Assembly: GCF_021117425.1 (NCBI RefSeq)
Contig: NZ_CP088298.1
Location: 186,001-250,000, forward strand
DNA length: 64,000 bases
Direction of reading: 5' to 3'
From: Brevibacterium zhoupengii
Lineage (GTDB): Bacteria > Actinomycetota > Actinomycetes > Actinomycetales > Brevibacteriaceae
The position numbers and the translations under genes were made by a program. Position 1 is the first letter of the stretch; every line of letters starts with the position of its first letter. The notes under the pieces are model-generated. The model worked only from the letters and a program-made list of their open reading frames with translations. It had not been told where the DNA came from and searched no databases. This document shows positions 37,372 to 46,282 of the stretch, one piece after another.

Positions 37372-38261
37372 GCCTGGTCCTCCATGCTGCTGACTGCCTC
37401 GGCGATCTGGCGCGCTTCGTGTTGGAGCAGCTCGGCGAGTTCGAACACGCGAGCCCCGGTCATGCGCTCCTCGATGCTGGCGATCGACAATGCCGCGCGC
37501 GGTTTCCTGCCCTTGACCCTGACCGGGACACCGATCGCCCAGGATCCCTGGGCGAAGAGTCCGGGATTTTGGACGAACCCGTCACGACGGCCCCGGCCGA
37601 TGATCTCTTTGAGTCTGGGCACGGAGACTTCGGGGTAGCGGTCCGCGAAGATTCTTGAGTTGGCATCGAAGGCGGCGTCCACCTCGGCGTCGGTGAACTG
37701 GGTCATGATGGCAAGACTTCCGGCGCCGATGCCCAAGGGGTGGCGATCACCCACGGCCAAGGCATTGTTGAAGATCGGGCCGAAGCCGTCCTCGCGGCGA
37801 GCGCAGATCGAGTAGCTGCCGGTGCGCATCGTGAGGAAAGCAGTGTCCTGGGTGAGCTCGGCGAGCCTGAGCAGACTCGACTCGGACTCCTCAAGTGCGG
37901 GGTCTGCCGACTTCTGGGCCAGCTGTCCCATGATCTGGGACTGCACGCCGAGGCGGTAGCCGCCGTCCTCGCATCGTTCGACGTATCCCATGGCGATGAG
38001 GGCGTTGAGCATACGATGCACGCTGGCCTTGGGGCGTCCGCTGATGGCCACGATCTCGCTGAGAAGCGCGCCGCCCGGGTTCTCGCTGCTGATGATGCCG
38101 ACGAGGCCCAGCAGGGATAACGCTCGCTGGATGCTTTGGGCTCCAGTGCCAGGTCCCAGGTCGTCGACGGCGTGAGCGACGTTGAATGATGCGGAACGGC
38201 GCATGATCCGCCCGCGCATCTTCATTCGGTCGAGATCGTGTGTCTGCGCTTCATTGCCCAT
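37368..38261 (-). CDS. IclR family transcriptional regulator
   Basis: Regulator of 297 residues. HTH: SIQRALSLLGLVGIISSENP and GRPKASVHRMLNALIAMGYV, then the IclR effector domain (AFLTMRTGSYSICARREDGF, HPLGIGAGSLAIM, GFVQNPGLFAQGSWAIGVPV). An N-terminal tail of about 45 residues precedes the HTH. ATG 38261 is supported by a GATAAT -10 box 7 bases upstream (leaderless). It probably controls the TRAP/thiolase/SDR genes next to it and senses their organic acid substrate. Confidence 0.85.
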   Translation of the reverse strand: MGNEAQTHDLDRMKMRGRIMRRSASFNVAHAVDDLGPGTGAQSIQRALSLLGLVGIISSENPGGALLSEIVAISGRPKASVHRMLNALIAMGYVERCEDGGYRLGVQSQIMGQLAQKSADPALEESESSLLRLAELTQDTAFLTMRTGSYSICARREDGFGPIFNNALAVGDRHPLGIGAGSLAIMTQFTDAEVDAAFDANSRIFADRYPEVSVPRLKEIIGRGRRDGFVQNPGLFAQGSWAIGVPVRVKGRKPRAALSIASIEERMTGARVFELAELLQHEARQIAEAVSSMEDQA

Positions 38262-38268
38262 GCTGACG

Positions 38269-38274
38269 ATTATC
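38269..38274 (-). promoter_or_regulatory. -10 box of leaderless IclR transcript
   Basis: Reading leftward, GATAAT ends 7 bases before ATG 38261, so transcription would start at or next to the start codon. There is no ribosome-binding sequence before this ATG. Confidence 0.5.
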
Positions 38275-38334
38275 GGCTGTTGCCGGTGGAAGCCAGAAGC
38301 TGGATCCACGATGTGGACCGTCGATAGGTGTGGA

Positions 38335-39243
38335 CTACTGCAGTGCCAGGCTTCTGCGCAGGGATTCGATCATCAGGTCGAGACCGTCTGACTCCCGCAG
38401 CGGATCGGCGGAAAGAATCTGGATGGAACGGTCGTCGAGGCCCGGGTCGTCGAGTTCCACGGCAGTGCAGCCCGCCTCGGCGAGGTTGTCCGGGATCGTC
38501 CGTTCGGCCATCATCGCGACCATCGTCGTTCCGGCGATGGCTCTCATCGTAAGCACAGGGCAGGTGGCTTCGATCGTCGGTGAGAACACCTGACCCTGAG
38601 CGCGGACAGCCTGCTCGACCCTGATCCGGGCACTGTTGCCTGAGGGCAGCGTGGCGATCGGGAAATCGATCAGGTCACGGACGCGGACGGTGGCTCTCTG
38701 TGAAAGCGGATGCTTCTTGTCGAAGACCGCAAAATTCCGAGCTGGGGTCTGACCGATCCGCCGGACACCTGGAACCGAGACGAGATCATGACCGGGTACC
38801 GAGAAGTTCACGCACAGGTCAGCCTGCCGGTTCTTGAGGACCTGAACAGCCTCGAGCGACGTGGTGTCGATGATCGAGACCTGCACTCTGTCAGTGGTGG
38901 TCATGACATCGTTGATGGCATCGGCGACAAGGGTCTGGCCGAGGCCGGTGCTGGTGACGATTGTGATGGTCTCGGTCGCGCGGGAATGGCTGCCGAATGA
39001 GTCGGAGAGAAGCTCGGATTCGGCGATCATCCGCCGTGCGAAATCTGCGAGAGCCAGGCCCTGACCAGTGGGAACGACGCCGCTCGCCGAGCGATCGAAC
39101 AGCGTCGTACCGTAATGTTCCTCAAAGGTTTTGATCTGGCGACTGGCGGTCGAATGGGAGACAAACAGAGCTCGCGCGGCGAGGTGGATGGAGCCGTATT
39201 CCACAACTGCCAGCAGGGTCTTGAGGCTGCGCAGGTCGGTCAT
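38335..39243 (-). CDS. LysR family transcriptional regulator
   Basis: LysR-type regulator of 302 residues. HTH at the start: LKTLLAVVEYGSIHLAARAL, FVSHSTASRQIKTFEEHYGT, TLFDRS. The effector domain follows (ETITIVTSTGLGQTLVADAI, NRQADLCVNFSVPG). It is divergent from the M20 dipeptidase-like gene with a 15-bp palindrome in the 114-bp gap, so it probably regulates that gene and itself. Confidence 0.87.
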   Translation of the reverse strand: MTDLRSLKTLLAVVEYGSIHLAARALFVSHSTASRQIKTFEEHYGTTLFDRSASGVVPTGQGLALADFARRMIAESELLSDSFGSHSRATETITIVTSTGLGQTLVADAINDVMTTTDRVQVSIIDTTSLEAVQVLKNRQADLCVNFSVPGHDLVSVPGVRRIGQTPARNFAVFDKKHPLSQRATVRVRDLIDFPIATLPSGNSARIRVEQAVRAQGQVFSPTIEATCPVLTMRAIAGTTMVAMMAERTIPDNLAEAGCTAVELDDPGLDDRSIQILSADPLRESDGLDLMIESLRRSLALQ

Positions 39244-39264
39244 GCCATCATGCTACTAAAGGTG

Positions 39265-39279
39265 GTGCATATTATGCAC
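39265..39279. promoter_or_regulatory. LysR-type palindromic operator
   Basis: GTGCATA-T-TATGCAC, a perfect 7-1-7 palindrome of the T-N11-A type bound by LysR proteins, placed 22 bases before the LysR start codon in the divergent gap. Confidence 0.65.
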
Positions 39280-39357
39280 AGTCACCTTGCGAGAATCGCA
39301 CCGGCATGTGGACGGATCGGTCTTCCAATCTGAGCCGGACTGCGACAGTCTTCATGT

Positions 39358-41001
39358 ATGACCTCAGATCACAGCCCCGTCCGCCGCGACACGGCACCGA
39401 ACCGAGCAGTACTCAATGAAATTCGTGATGATGTCACTCGGGCGGTGAGGACTCGTGAGTCCGCGACACGTGAGACCGTCACTCGTGAGGCCGTCACCCG
39501 GGCTGCGGGGGAGTTCGTCCGCAGTCAGGCCTTCTTCGATCTGTTGGCTGCCCGAGTTGCCCGCCGCACCGAGAGCCAGGCACCGGGCAATGGCGCAGCC
39601 GCACATGCCTACCTCGCCGAGGAGGTCGCCCCCGAGCTCGCGACCCTGGGCTTTGCGACGACGATCCACGACAACCCGAAATCCGATGAGCACCCGCTGC
39701 TCATCGCGGCACGTATCGAGGACCCGGATCTGCCGGCCGTCCTTCTCTACGGTCACGGCGACGTTCAGTTCGCCCACGACTCGCAATGGTCTGAGGGCCT
39801 TGAGCCCTGGGTTCTCACCCGCGACGGCGACCGCCTCTACGGGCGCGGCAGTGCTGACAACAAAGGTCAGCACACCGTGAACTCCCTGGCGCTGAAGACC
39901 GTTCTCGAGACGCTGGGCGGCGAAGTCGGCAACGGGGACGGCAACGGGGTTGGCGACGGGGGCGGCGACGTCAGCGACGCTGGGTCCGGAACGCTGGGTT
40001 ATAACGTGAAGATCCTCATGGAGACCGCCGAAGAGGCGGGATCTCTGGGACTCAAGGCATTCGCTGCCGCGCACGCGGCAGAACTCGACGCCGATCTTTT
40101 CCTCGCCTCCGACGGTCCCCGGATCGCCGCCGACTGCCCGACGCTCTTTCTCGGTTCCCGCGGGGCGTTGGGATTCACGCTCGTCGTCCACGATCGTGAC
40201 GGTGACCATCACTCGGGCAATTGGGGCGGGAAGCTGCGCAACTCTGCGACCGTCCTCGCAGCGGCCATCAACGCCCTCGTCGATGGCAATGGTGTCATCA
40301 GGATTCCCGCGCTGCGCCCCGCAGATCCACCCGCTTCGGTGCTCGAAGCCATTGCGAAGCTGCCCGAGGTGGTCGAGGCCGGGTCCCCCGAGGTTGATCC
40401 CGATTGGGGTGAGCCCGAACTCACCTCGGCGGAGAAGGTTTTCGCCTTCAACGTCATCGAGGTCCTCGCTCTCGACGCCGGCAACCCCTCCCAGGTAGTC
40501 AATGCGATCCCGGGGAAGGCTGATGCGCACATGCAGCTTCGGTACGTCGTCGGCACCGACGTCGGCGACTTCGAGGACAAGGTGCGGGCCCATCTGGACG
40601 ATCAGGGGATCCACGGGGTCGATGTCCTCGTTGGACACTGCATGCCGGCGACTCGGCTCGACCCGAACGCCCGCGTCGTCGCAGCCGCTGCTGAGTCGAT
40701 CAAGCAGACGACCGGGCTCGAGGCCGCGATTGAACCGAACTTGGGCGGCACCATCCCCAATGATGTCTTCGCCGAGGTGCTGGGCCTGCCGACTGTGTGG
40801 GTGCCGCATTCATACCCCGGTTGCAATCAGCATGCCCCCGATGAGCACGCCCTGACCTCGATCCTTGAACAGGGTGCGGAGATCATGGCCGGAATGTTCT
40901 GGGACATGAAGCAGAACCCCGACGACTGGTTCACCTCGAAGAGCACCTCTCCTCAGGCTGGCGAACGCTCGACTGACACTGCCCCAGGCGACGTGAGGTA
41001 A
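39358..41001 (+). CDS. M20 family dipeptidase/peptidase
   Basis: Metallopeptidase of 547 residues. Zinc ligands and catalytic residues lie in LLYGHGDVQFAHDS (His and Asp), YGRGSADNKGQHTVN (second Asp), the Glu pair in METAEEAGS, and HQG-like PHSYPGCNQHAPDEH near the end. The Gly/Asp/Asn-rich run at about 190-220 and the repeated TRExVTRE segment at about 25-50 are additions not needed for the fold. It probably hydrolyses a dipeptide or N-acyl amino acid. ATG 39358 has no ribosome site, so a leaderless start is possible. Controlled by the divergent LysR protein (inference). Confidence 0.83.
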   Translation: MTSDHSPVRRDTAPNRAVLNEIRDDVTRAVRTRESATRETVTREAVTRAAGEFVRSQAFFDLLAARVARRTESQAPGNGAAAHAYLAEEVAPELATLGFATTIHDNPKSDEHPLLIAARIEDPDLPAVLLYGHGDVQFAHDSQWSEGLEPWVLTRDGDRLYGRGSADNKGQHTVNSLALKTVLETLGGEVGNGDGNGVGDGGGDVSDAGSGTLGYNVKILMETAEEAGSLGLKAFAAAHAAELDADLFLASDGPRIAADCPTLFLGSRGALGFTLVVHDRDGDHHSGNWGGKLRNSATVLAAAINALVDGNGVIRIPALRPADPPASVLEAIAKLPEVVEAGSPEVDPDWGEPELTSAEKVFAFNVIEVLALDAGNPSQVVNAIPGKADAHMQLRYVVGTDVGDFEDKVRAHLDDQGIHGVDVLVGHCMPATRLDPNARVVAAAAESIKQTTGLEAAIEPNLGGTIPNDVFAEVLGLPTVWVPHSYPGCNQHAPDEHALTSILEQGAEIMAGMFWDMKQNPDDWFTSKSTSPQAGERSTDTAPGDVR

Positions 41002-41044
41002 CCCCCTGAGCGTGATGAGGCTCATCCGAAAACCCATCGATCCC

Positions 41045-41070
41045 AATATACTTAACTGGTAAAGTATATT
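41045..41070. promoter_or_regulatory. MarR-type operator over a promoter
   Basis: Perfect 9-bp arms AATATACTT (41045-41053) and AAGTATATT (41062-41070), 8-base spacer. TATATT at 41065-41070 also serves as a -10 box, so binding would block transcription of the MarR gene downstream. Confidence 0.65.
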
Positions 41071-41134
41071 GATGTCGGCAATCACGCCGACCACCAAACA
41101 GAACGTGCGACGAGGAAACGGGGGCGAGGCAGGC

Positions 41135-41656
41135 ATGAGTGACGATGCGGCGGACTCCCCGAACGATTACATCGCCGATGTGCGCGGCCAGTGGGAGACG
41201 ATCTTCCCCGACCTCGACACCTCGATGGTCGCCGTCATGGGCCGGATTGCCCGCATTGCACAGGTCGTCCAGGTCCGAAGCGACGAAGTCCTCGCCGCCC
41301 AAGGCGTGACCCGCGGTGAGTTCGACGTCATCTCCCTGCTGGCACGACACGGGGGCACTCTGTCCCCGACGCGAGTGTCAACGGAGCTGATCATCTCCGG
41401 CGCCGGCGTGACCAAGCGCCTCAAACGCCTCGGCAGTGCCGGTCTGGTCTCCAGGATTCCCGACCCTGCCGATGGGCGTGGCTCGCTCGTGCAGCTGACC
41501 GACACGGCATGGGACCTGCTGCGTCCGATTCTCGAGTCCGTGCTCGGCTTCGAAAACCGGCTGCTGGCCGACCTCGACCCCAAGTCTCAGGACCAGCTTG
41601 CAGGCGGCCTGCGCGAACTTCTCATCAGCATCGAATCAGACTCCGCGAACACCTAG
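41135..41656 (+). CDS. MarR family transcriptional regulator
   Basis: Winged-helix regulator of 173 residues: VAVMGRIARIAQVVQVRSDE, GVTRGEFDVISLLARHGG, LSPTRVSTELIISGAGVTKR and the wing SRIPDPADGRGSLVQLTD. ATG 41135 is favoured because the -10 box of its likely promoter ends at 41070; starts at 41069 or 41072 would fall before the expected transcript start. It lies 106 bp before a FUSC exporter gene that it probably represses, as MarR proteins often control aromatic acid efflux. Confidence 0.83.
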   Translation: MSDDAADSPNDYIADVRGQWETIFPDLDTSMVAVMGRIARIAQVVQVRSDEVLAAQGVTRGEFDVISLLARHGGTLSPTRVSTELIISGAGVTKRLKRLGSAGLVSRIPDPADGRGSLVQLTDTAWDLLRPILESVLGFENRLLADLDPKSQDQLAGGLRELLISIESDSANT

Positions 41657-41762
41657 ACGCCCACGCGCTCGCCTCAGCACCATTAGCACCCAATACCGCC
41701 GGGACCCAGCAGGATCCGCACCGGCGCGACCAGCACTTCAGCCCAGGAGGCACCCGAACACT

Positions 41763-42800
41763 GTGAAGACCTATGCCCGCGACTTCTTCCGCATCCCATC
41801 CCCACGCGGACACCGCACACCTGCCCTGAGGGTCGCGGCCGGCATAGGCATCCCACTCATCATCCTCGTCCTCATGGGGCGAACCGACCTCACCATCTTC
41901 GCGGTCTTCGGTGCCCTGACCGGTGTCTTCGGTCGCGTCGAACCCCACTGGCTGCGGCTCAAGCACCAGACGTTCGCAGGAATCCTCATGAGCCTGAGCA
42001 TCGTCGGCGGCGTCATCAGCGGCGGCCTCGGCATCAACGGCTGGGCGCTCGTGGGAATCGGCACCCTCGTCGCCGGCGTCCTTTCGATCGTCGCCGATGT
42101 CCTCAGGCTGCGCCCCTCGGGACCGCTCTTCTACATCTTCGCCTTCATGGCCACCGCCTCGGTGCCCTTCGACGGGCAGCTCTGGGAGGCCGCACTGACC
42201 GGCGTCGCCAGCGTCGGTGTCGCCCTCGTGCTCGGCTTCATGGGCCGCCTCTGGGCGCGCCGGACCGAACCAGATCGCCAGCTGACCGAAGCGCCGCTTC
42301 CAGCCTGGTCACGGATCTACGCGCAAGCCGGTCGCTACGTTGTGGCTCTGGGGTTGGCCGGGTCCATCGGAGTGATGTCCGGCCTGGGGCACCACTACTG
42401 GGCCATGGTCGCTGCCGCGGCCCCGATCTCTGCCGTCGGAGCTTCGGGCGGATTGGTCCGAGCCGTCTATCGCATCATCGGCACCTACGCCGGTGTCCTG
42501 CTCACCGCTGCCCTGCTCACCATCCAGTGGCCGCCGCTGGGGCTCGCGTTCCTGATCGCCGCCCTCCAGTTCGCCGGTGAGGTCTTCGTCATCAGCCACT
42601 ACAGCATCGCGCTCGTCTTCATGACCCCAGTCGCTCTGATGATGACCGAATTCGTTGCCCCAGGGCCTACCGGAACTCTCGTCGCCGACCGCGCACTCGA
42701 GACGACGATCGGCGCGGTCATCGCCTTCTTCGTCATTCTGCTCACCACGCGCAAGCAGCGCGCGCAGGAGCGGAGTCTGAGGAACACCGCGACGAACTGA
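41763..42800 (+). CDS. FUSC family (aromatic acid exporter-like) membrane protein
   Basis: Membrane protein of 345 residues with the FUSC fold: two blocks of helices, RVAAGIGIPLIILVLMGRTD, LTIFAVFGALTGVFGR, then YVVALGLAGSIGVMSGLGHH and YWAMVAAAAPISA, the last two resembling the FUSC signature. It is shorter than AaeB and probably exports hydrophobic acids or similar compounds. Start is GTG 41763; AGGAGG lies 13 bases upstream, a long spacing. The upstream part of the frame overlaps the MarR gene and is basic and non-conserved. Confidence 0.78.
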   Translation: MKTYARDFFRIPSPRGHRTPALRVAAGIGIPLIILVLMGRTDLTIFAVFGALTGVFGRVEPHWLRLKHQTFAGILMSLSIVGGVISGGLGINGWALVGIGTLVAGVLSIVADVLRLRPSGPLFYIFAFMATASVPFDGQLWEAALTGVASVGVALVLGFMGRLWARRTEPDRQLTEAPLPAWSRIYAQAGRYVVALGLAGSIGVMSGLGHHYWAMVAAAAPISAVGASGGLVRAVYRIIGTYAGVLLTAALLTIQWPPLGLAFLIAALQFAGEVFVISHYSIALVFMTPVALMMTEFVAPGPTGTLVADRALETTIGAVIAFFVILLTTRKQRAQERSLRNTATN

Positions 42801-42824
42801 GTGTCCCGGGCGCGGCTGGAATCG

Positions 42825-43520
42825 TCAGGCGTGCACGGGGGAGGCGGTCGCCTCGGCGAGGGTCCGCTTCTTTGCCCCACGATGGCCGATGACGGTCACG
42901 ACGGCGATCGCTGCAGCGACGAAGGCGATGCCGATCCACTGATTGATCATCAGCGTGGCAGCACCGGCGATGGCACCGATGAGGATGAGAAGAACAGCCA
43001 GCGCGCGGCGGATCCAGCGGACGCTGTCGCCGCCGGCCAGCCGCGAATCCGATGCCAAGCCGACGATCGTCGAGGTGACCACGACGGTGGTGACGTCGGC
43101 GATCTTCATCCTGCGTGCCGCAGAGGCCTGTGCACCCATGAGGGCCGAGAGCACCGAGGTGAAGATGGTGCCGGCCAGCCCCACCTCGGGGTTGGGCACG
43201 AGCGCGACATAGACGGCCAGACCCGCACAGCCGATGGCCACTCCGGCGAAGATGATCGTGGTGCGCATGTGCCATTCCTCGCCGATCCGGCCGAGGATGC
43301 GCCCGCCGAGAGCCGCTCCCACCATGAAGAAGACGAGAGCCAGAGCGGGTCGCAGAACGGGAGTGTCCTCGGCCCCTGCCAGGCCCATGCCGAGGATGAC
43401 GACGTTGCCCGTCATGTTTCCGGTGAAGACCTTGTCAAAGCCCAGGTAGCCGATCGCGTCGACCATTCCGGTTGAGAAAGTCAGTACGAGCAGCATGGCC
43501 AGATCGAGTCGACGTGTCAT
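42825..43520 (-). CDS. YoaK family (DUF1275) membrane protein
   Basis: Six-helix membrane protein of 231 residues. The DUF1275 start MLLVLTFSTGMVDAIGYLGF and FTGNMTGNVVILGMG are diagnostic, followed by ALMGAQASAARRMKIADVTT, VVVTSTIVGLASDS. The function of the family is unknown. ATG 43520 has AAAGGGA upstream. It stands alone, convergent with the FUSC gene and divergent from the peptide ABC operon. Confidence 0.87.
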   Translation of the reverse strand: MTRRLDLAMLLVLTFSTGMVDAIGYLGFDKVFTGNMTGNVVILGMGLAGAEDTPVLRPALALVFFMVGAALGGRILGRIGEEWHMRTTIIFAGVAIGCAGLAVYVALVPNPEVGLAGTIFTSVLSALMGAQASAARRMKIADVTTVVVTSTIVGLASDSRLAGGDSVRWIRRALAVLLILIGAIAGAATLMINQWIGIAFVAAAIAVVTVIGHRGAKKRTLAEATASPVHA

Positions 43521-43636
43521 TGCGTCCCTTTCATCGAGCTCGCCTGCGAACCCTGTTGGTCTCAGAACCCGAATAGATACAAGGCATCGGGCAGCCGCGG
43601 CCACTCGCGATCCCAGGATTCGAAATTTCCTGACAG

Positions 43637-43677
43637 TTTGTATACAAAACCATATGCACCGGATAGATTGTATGCAA
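43637..43677. promoter_or_regulatory. Two GntR-type operators before the peptide ABC operon
   Basis: TTTGTATACAAA (43637-43648) and TTGTATGCAA (43668-43677), centres 30 bp apart on the same face of the helix. They precede the operon starting at 43716, which ends with its own GntR gene, so autoregulation is likely. Confidence 0.65.
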
Positions 43678-43715
43678 ATAATCAAGCTGAATGTAATGCT
43701 CACACAGGAGTGCGC

Positions 43716-45326
43716 GTGAAAAAACGGATAACGGCGGTGCTTGCCAGCGTCGTCTTGATGGCGGGGTGCACGCCGGTCCAGCCGCTTGGCGAACCACCCG
43801 AGCGACCCGACGTGAAGTCTGTCAATGCCGACCCAGGAGCTTTCGAAGATGGCGGAGATCTGGTGATGGCGCTGTCGTCGGAACCGGACCGCCTCGACCC
43901 GACGACATCCTCCTCTCTCTATACCCGCTACGTGATGCAGACGATGTGCCAGAAGCTCTACGACATCGATGCGAACGGTGACATCACACCGATGCTCGCA
44001 ACCGCACTGCCAGACATTTCAGAAGACGGAAAGACTGTGCGCATCCCGGTCAAGGACGGGGTGCGATTCGCCGACGGCACCGACTTCGATGCCGAGGCGG
44101 TCAAGACGACCATCGAACGCGGGCTCAACCTCGAAGAGTCCTCCCGGTCTGCCGAACTCGGTCCGATCAACGACGTGACCGCCGTCGACGATCACACCCT
44201 CGAAGTCACCTTCGACGAACCATTCGCACCCTTCACGGCGGCCCTGGCCGATCGCGCCGGAATGATCATGTCGCCGACAGCCCTCGACAAAGCGGGCGAG
44301 AACTTCGGGGACCATCCAGTGTGCGTCGGGCCGTTCAAGTTTGAGAAGCGCATCGCGCAGACCTCAATCAAAGTCGTCAAAGATGCCAACTACTATGATG
44401 CCGACAAAGTTCACCTCGACTCGATCACCTACCAGATCATGTCGGATGCGAACATTCGTGCTGCGAACATCCGCTCCGGCGATGTGCAGGTCGCGGACAC
44501 GATCTCCCCGCAGGACGTCGACGCCCTCAAGGAAGAATCGGGCATCGGAATCCTGCAGTCGAACTCGCTGGGATATCAGGGACTGACTGTGAACCTGGGT
44601 TTCGGCGACAACCCGGAGAACTTCGAGACGCCGCTGGGTCAGGACCCGAAGGTGCGCAAGGCATTGTCGATGGCCATCGATCGCAAAGCACTGGTCAACA
44701 CAGTCTTCAATGGCTGGTTCTCCCCTGCATGCTCGGGCATCTCCCCGGACAGTCCCTTCGCCACCGCAGCAAGCAACGCGTGTGTCGATTACGATCCCGA
44801 GGCCGCGAAGAAGCTTCTCGAAGACGCCGGAGTCGACCTTCCGCTCAAGGTGAATATGAAGGTCTCGAACACCCAGGACACGCTTCGCTTCGCTCAAGCC
44901 GTGCAGGCAGCCACCAAAGAAGCCGGATTCGACATCACAGTCCAGCCGATGGAATATACGGCGCTGCTCGATGCCCAGGACCGTGGCGACTACGAGCTCC
45001 TCCAACTGGGCTGGTCAGGTCGCGTCGACCCGCACGGAAACCTCTACACCTTCCATTACCCAGGTGCTGGCAACAACGTCACCGGAGTCGACGACGACAA
45101 ACTCAGCAATCTGCTTACCCGAGCCAGTGAAGCCACAGACATGGATGAGCGCAAGAAGCTCTACGGTGAGGCCTCACAGCGGACCGGCGAGCTCAATTCA
45201 ATCATCTATCTCTACCGCCAGAAGAACCTCACCGCCTTCACCGACAACGTGTCAGGCATAGATGTGTTCTCCGACGGTGTTGTCCATCTCTCCGAAGCCG
45301 GATTTCTGAAGAAGGACGCTCAGTGA
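43716..45326 (+). CDS. ABC peptide transporter substrate-binding lipoprotein
   Basis: Family 5 solute-binding protein of 536 residues. The signal peptide ends with VVLMAGCT (lipobox). The SBP_bac_5 core is visible: DGKTVRIPVKDGVRFADGTD, the LEVTFDEPFAPF segment, DPKVRKALSMAIDRKALVNT and the C-terminal GWSGRVDPHGNLYTFHYPGA. Such proteins capture oligopeptides, glutathione or nickel chelates. The gamma-glutamyltransferase gene in the operon favours gamma-glutamyl peptides (inference). GTG 43716 has AGGAG 5 bases upstream; the frame upstream runs through the operator region. Confidence 0.88.
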   Translation: MKKRITAVLASVVLMAGCTPVQPLGEPPERPDVKSVNADPGAFEDGGDLVMALSSEPDRLDPTTSSSLYTRYVMQTMCQKLYDIDANGDITPMLATALPDISEDGKTVRIPVKDGVRFADGTDFDAEAVKTTIERGLNLEESSRSAELGPINDVTAVDDHTLEVTFDEPFAPFTAALADRAGMIMSPTALDKAGENFGDHPVCVGPFKFEKRIAQTSIKVVKDANYYDADKVHLDSITYQIMSDANIRAANIRSGDVQVADTISPQDVDALKEESGIGILQSNSLGYQGLTVNLGFGDNPENFETPLGQDPKVRKALSMAIDRKALVNTVFNGWFSPACSGISPDSPFATAASNACVDYDPEAAKKLLEDAGVDLPLKVNMKVSNTQDTLRFAQAVQAATKEAGFDITVQPMEYTALLDAQDRGDYELLQLGWSGRVDPHGNLYTFHYPGAGNNVTGVDDDKLSNLLTRASEATDMDERKKLYGEASQRTGELNSIIYLYRQKNLTAFTDNVSGIDVFSDGVVHLSEAGFLKKDAQ

Positions 45327-46282
45327 TGACCCGATTCGTGCTCACCAAAATATTCCACGCCATCATCACATTCGTGCTCTCAGGCATCGTCATCTTCTTC
45401 GGTGTCCGCATGCTTCCCGGCGACCCGGCACTGGCCATGGCCGGTGAAGAGGCGACCCCCGAGCGGCTCGACGCTATCCGTGCAGACCTCGGTCTCGACC
45501 AGCCTCTGATCGTCCAATTCCTCAAGTTCCTGGGCGACATCATCACCGGCGACCTCGGCGAATCCACACGGACAGGTCTGGCCGTGACCGAGATGATCGC
45601 GACCACACTGCCGGTGACATTGTGGCTGTCGCTCTACGCGATCATCGTCGCCGTCATCGTCGGCATCACCCTCGGCATGGTGGCAGAACGCTTCCGCGGG
45701 AAATGGCCGGAGCTGGGCAGCAATTTCATCGCTCTCCTCGGACTCTCGGTCCCAAACTTCTGGCTCGGGCTCCTGGCGATCATGGGTCTGGCCGTCATCC
45801 TCGGCTGGTTCCCCGCCTCGGGGTACGTCGACGTCCTCTCCGATCCGATCCGCGGCATCTACTACCTCACGTTGCCGGCGGTGATCCTGGGCACCAGCCT
45901 GGCTGCGGTCATCACTCGGCAGACGCGGGCGTCGATGATCGAAAGCATGGGCACCGATTACGTGCGCATGGCGCGAGCAAAGGGGTTGTCCAGACCACGG
46001 GTCCTCTTCCGCTACGGATTGCGCAACTCACTCATCGTCCTCGTCACGATCATCGGTCTGCAATTGGGTGGTCTGATTTCCGGCGCCGTGGTCACAGAGA
46101 GGATCTTCGCTCTGCCGGGCCTCGGCAAGCTCACACTCGATGCGGTCTTCTCTCGCGACTATCCGGTCATCCAGGCCGTCGTCCTGGTCATCACCGCCTC
46201 CTACATTCTCATCAACCTGGCCGTCGACATCCTCTATTCGGTCATCAACCCACAGATCCGAGTCAGCGAGGACGCCTCATGA
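45323..46282 (+). CDS. ABC peptide transporter permease (DppB/GsiC-like)
   Basis: Permease of 319 residues with six helices. Start MTRFVLTKIFHAIITFVLSG, then FFGVRMLPGDPALAMAGEEA and the EAA-type loop ESMGTDYVRMARAKGLSR (Gly-Leu with RAKG) that contacts the ATPase. The end IRVSED is usual for DppB. GTG 45323 (GAAGGA upstream) or ATG 45326 is the start; both overlap the binding-protein stop. Confidence 0.88.
   Translation: MMTRFVLTKIFHAIITFVLSGIVIFFGVRMLPGDPALAMAGEEATPERLDAIRADLGLDQPLIVQFLKFLGDIITGDLGESTRTGLAVTEMIATTLPVTLWLSLYAIIVAVIVGITLGMVAERFRGKWPELGSNFIALLGLSVPNFWLGLLAIMGLAVILGWFPASGYVDVLSDPIRGIYYLTLPAVILGTSLAAVITRQTRASMIESMGTDYVRMARAKGLSRPRVLFRYGLRNSLIVLVTIIGLQLGGLISGAVVTERIFALPGLGKLTLDAVFSRDYPVIQAVVLVITASYILINLAVDILYSVINPQIRVSEDAS

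Noticed and set aside
43630..43680. GTATAC palindromes as possible transposon ends
   Set aside because: No transposase or target duplication; position before an operon that ends in a GntR gene makes operators the better reading.
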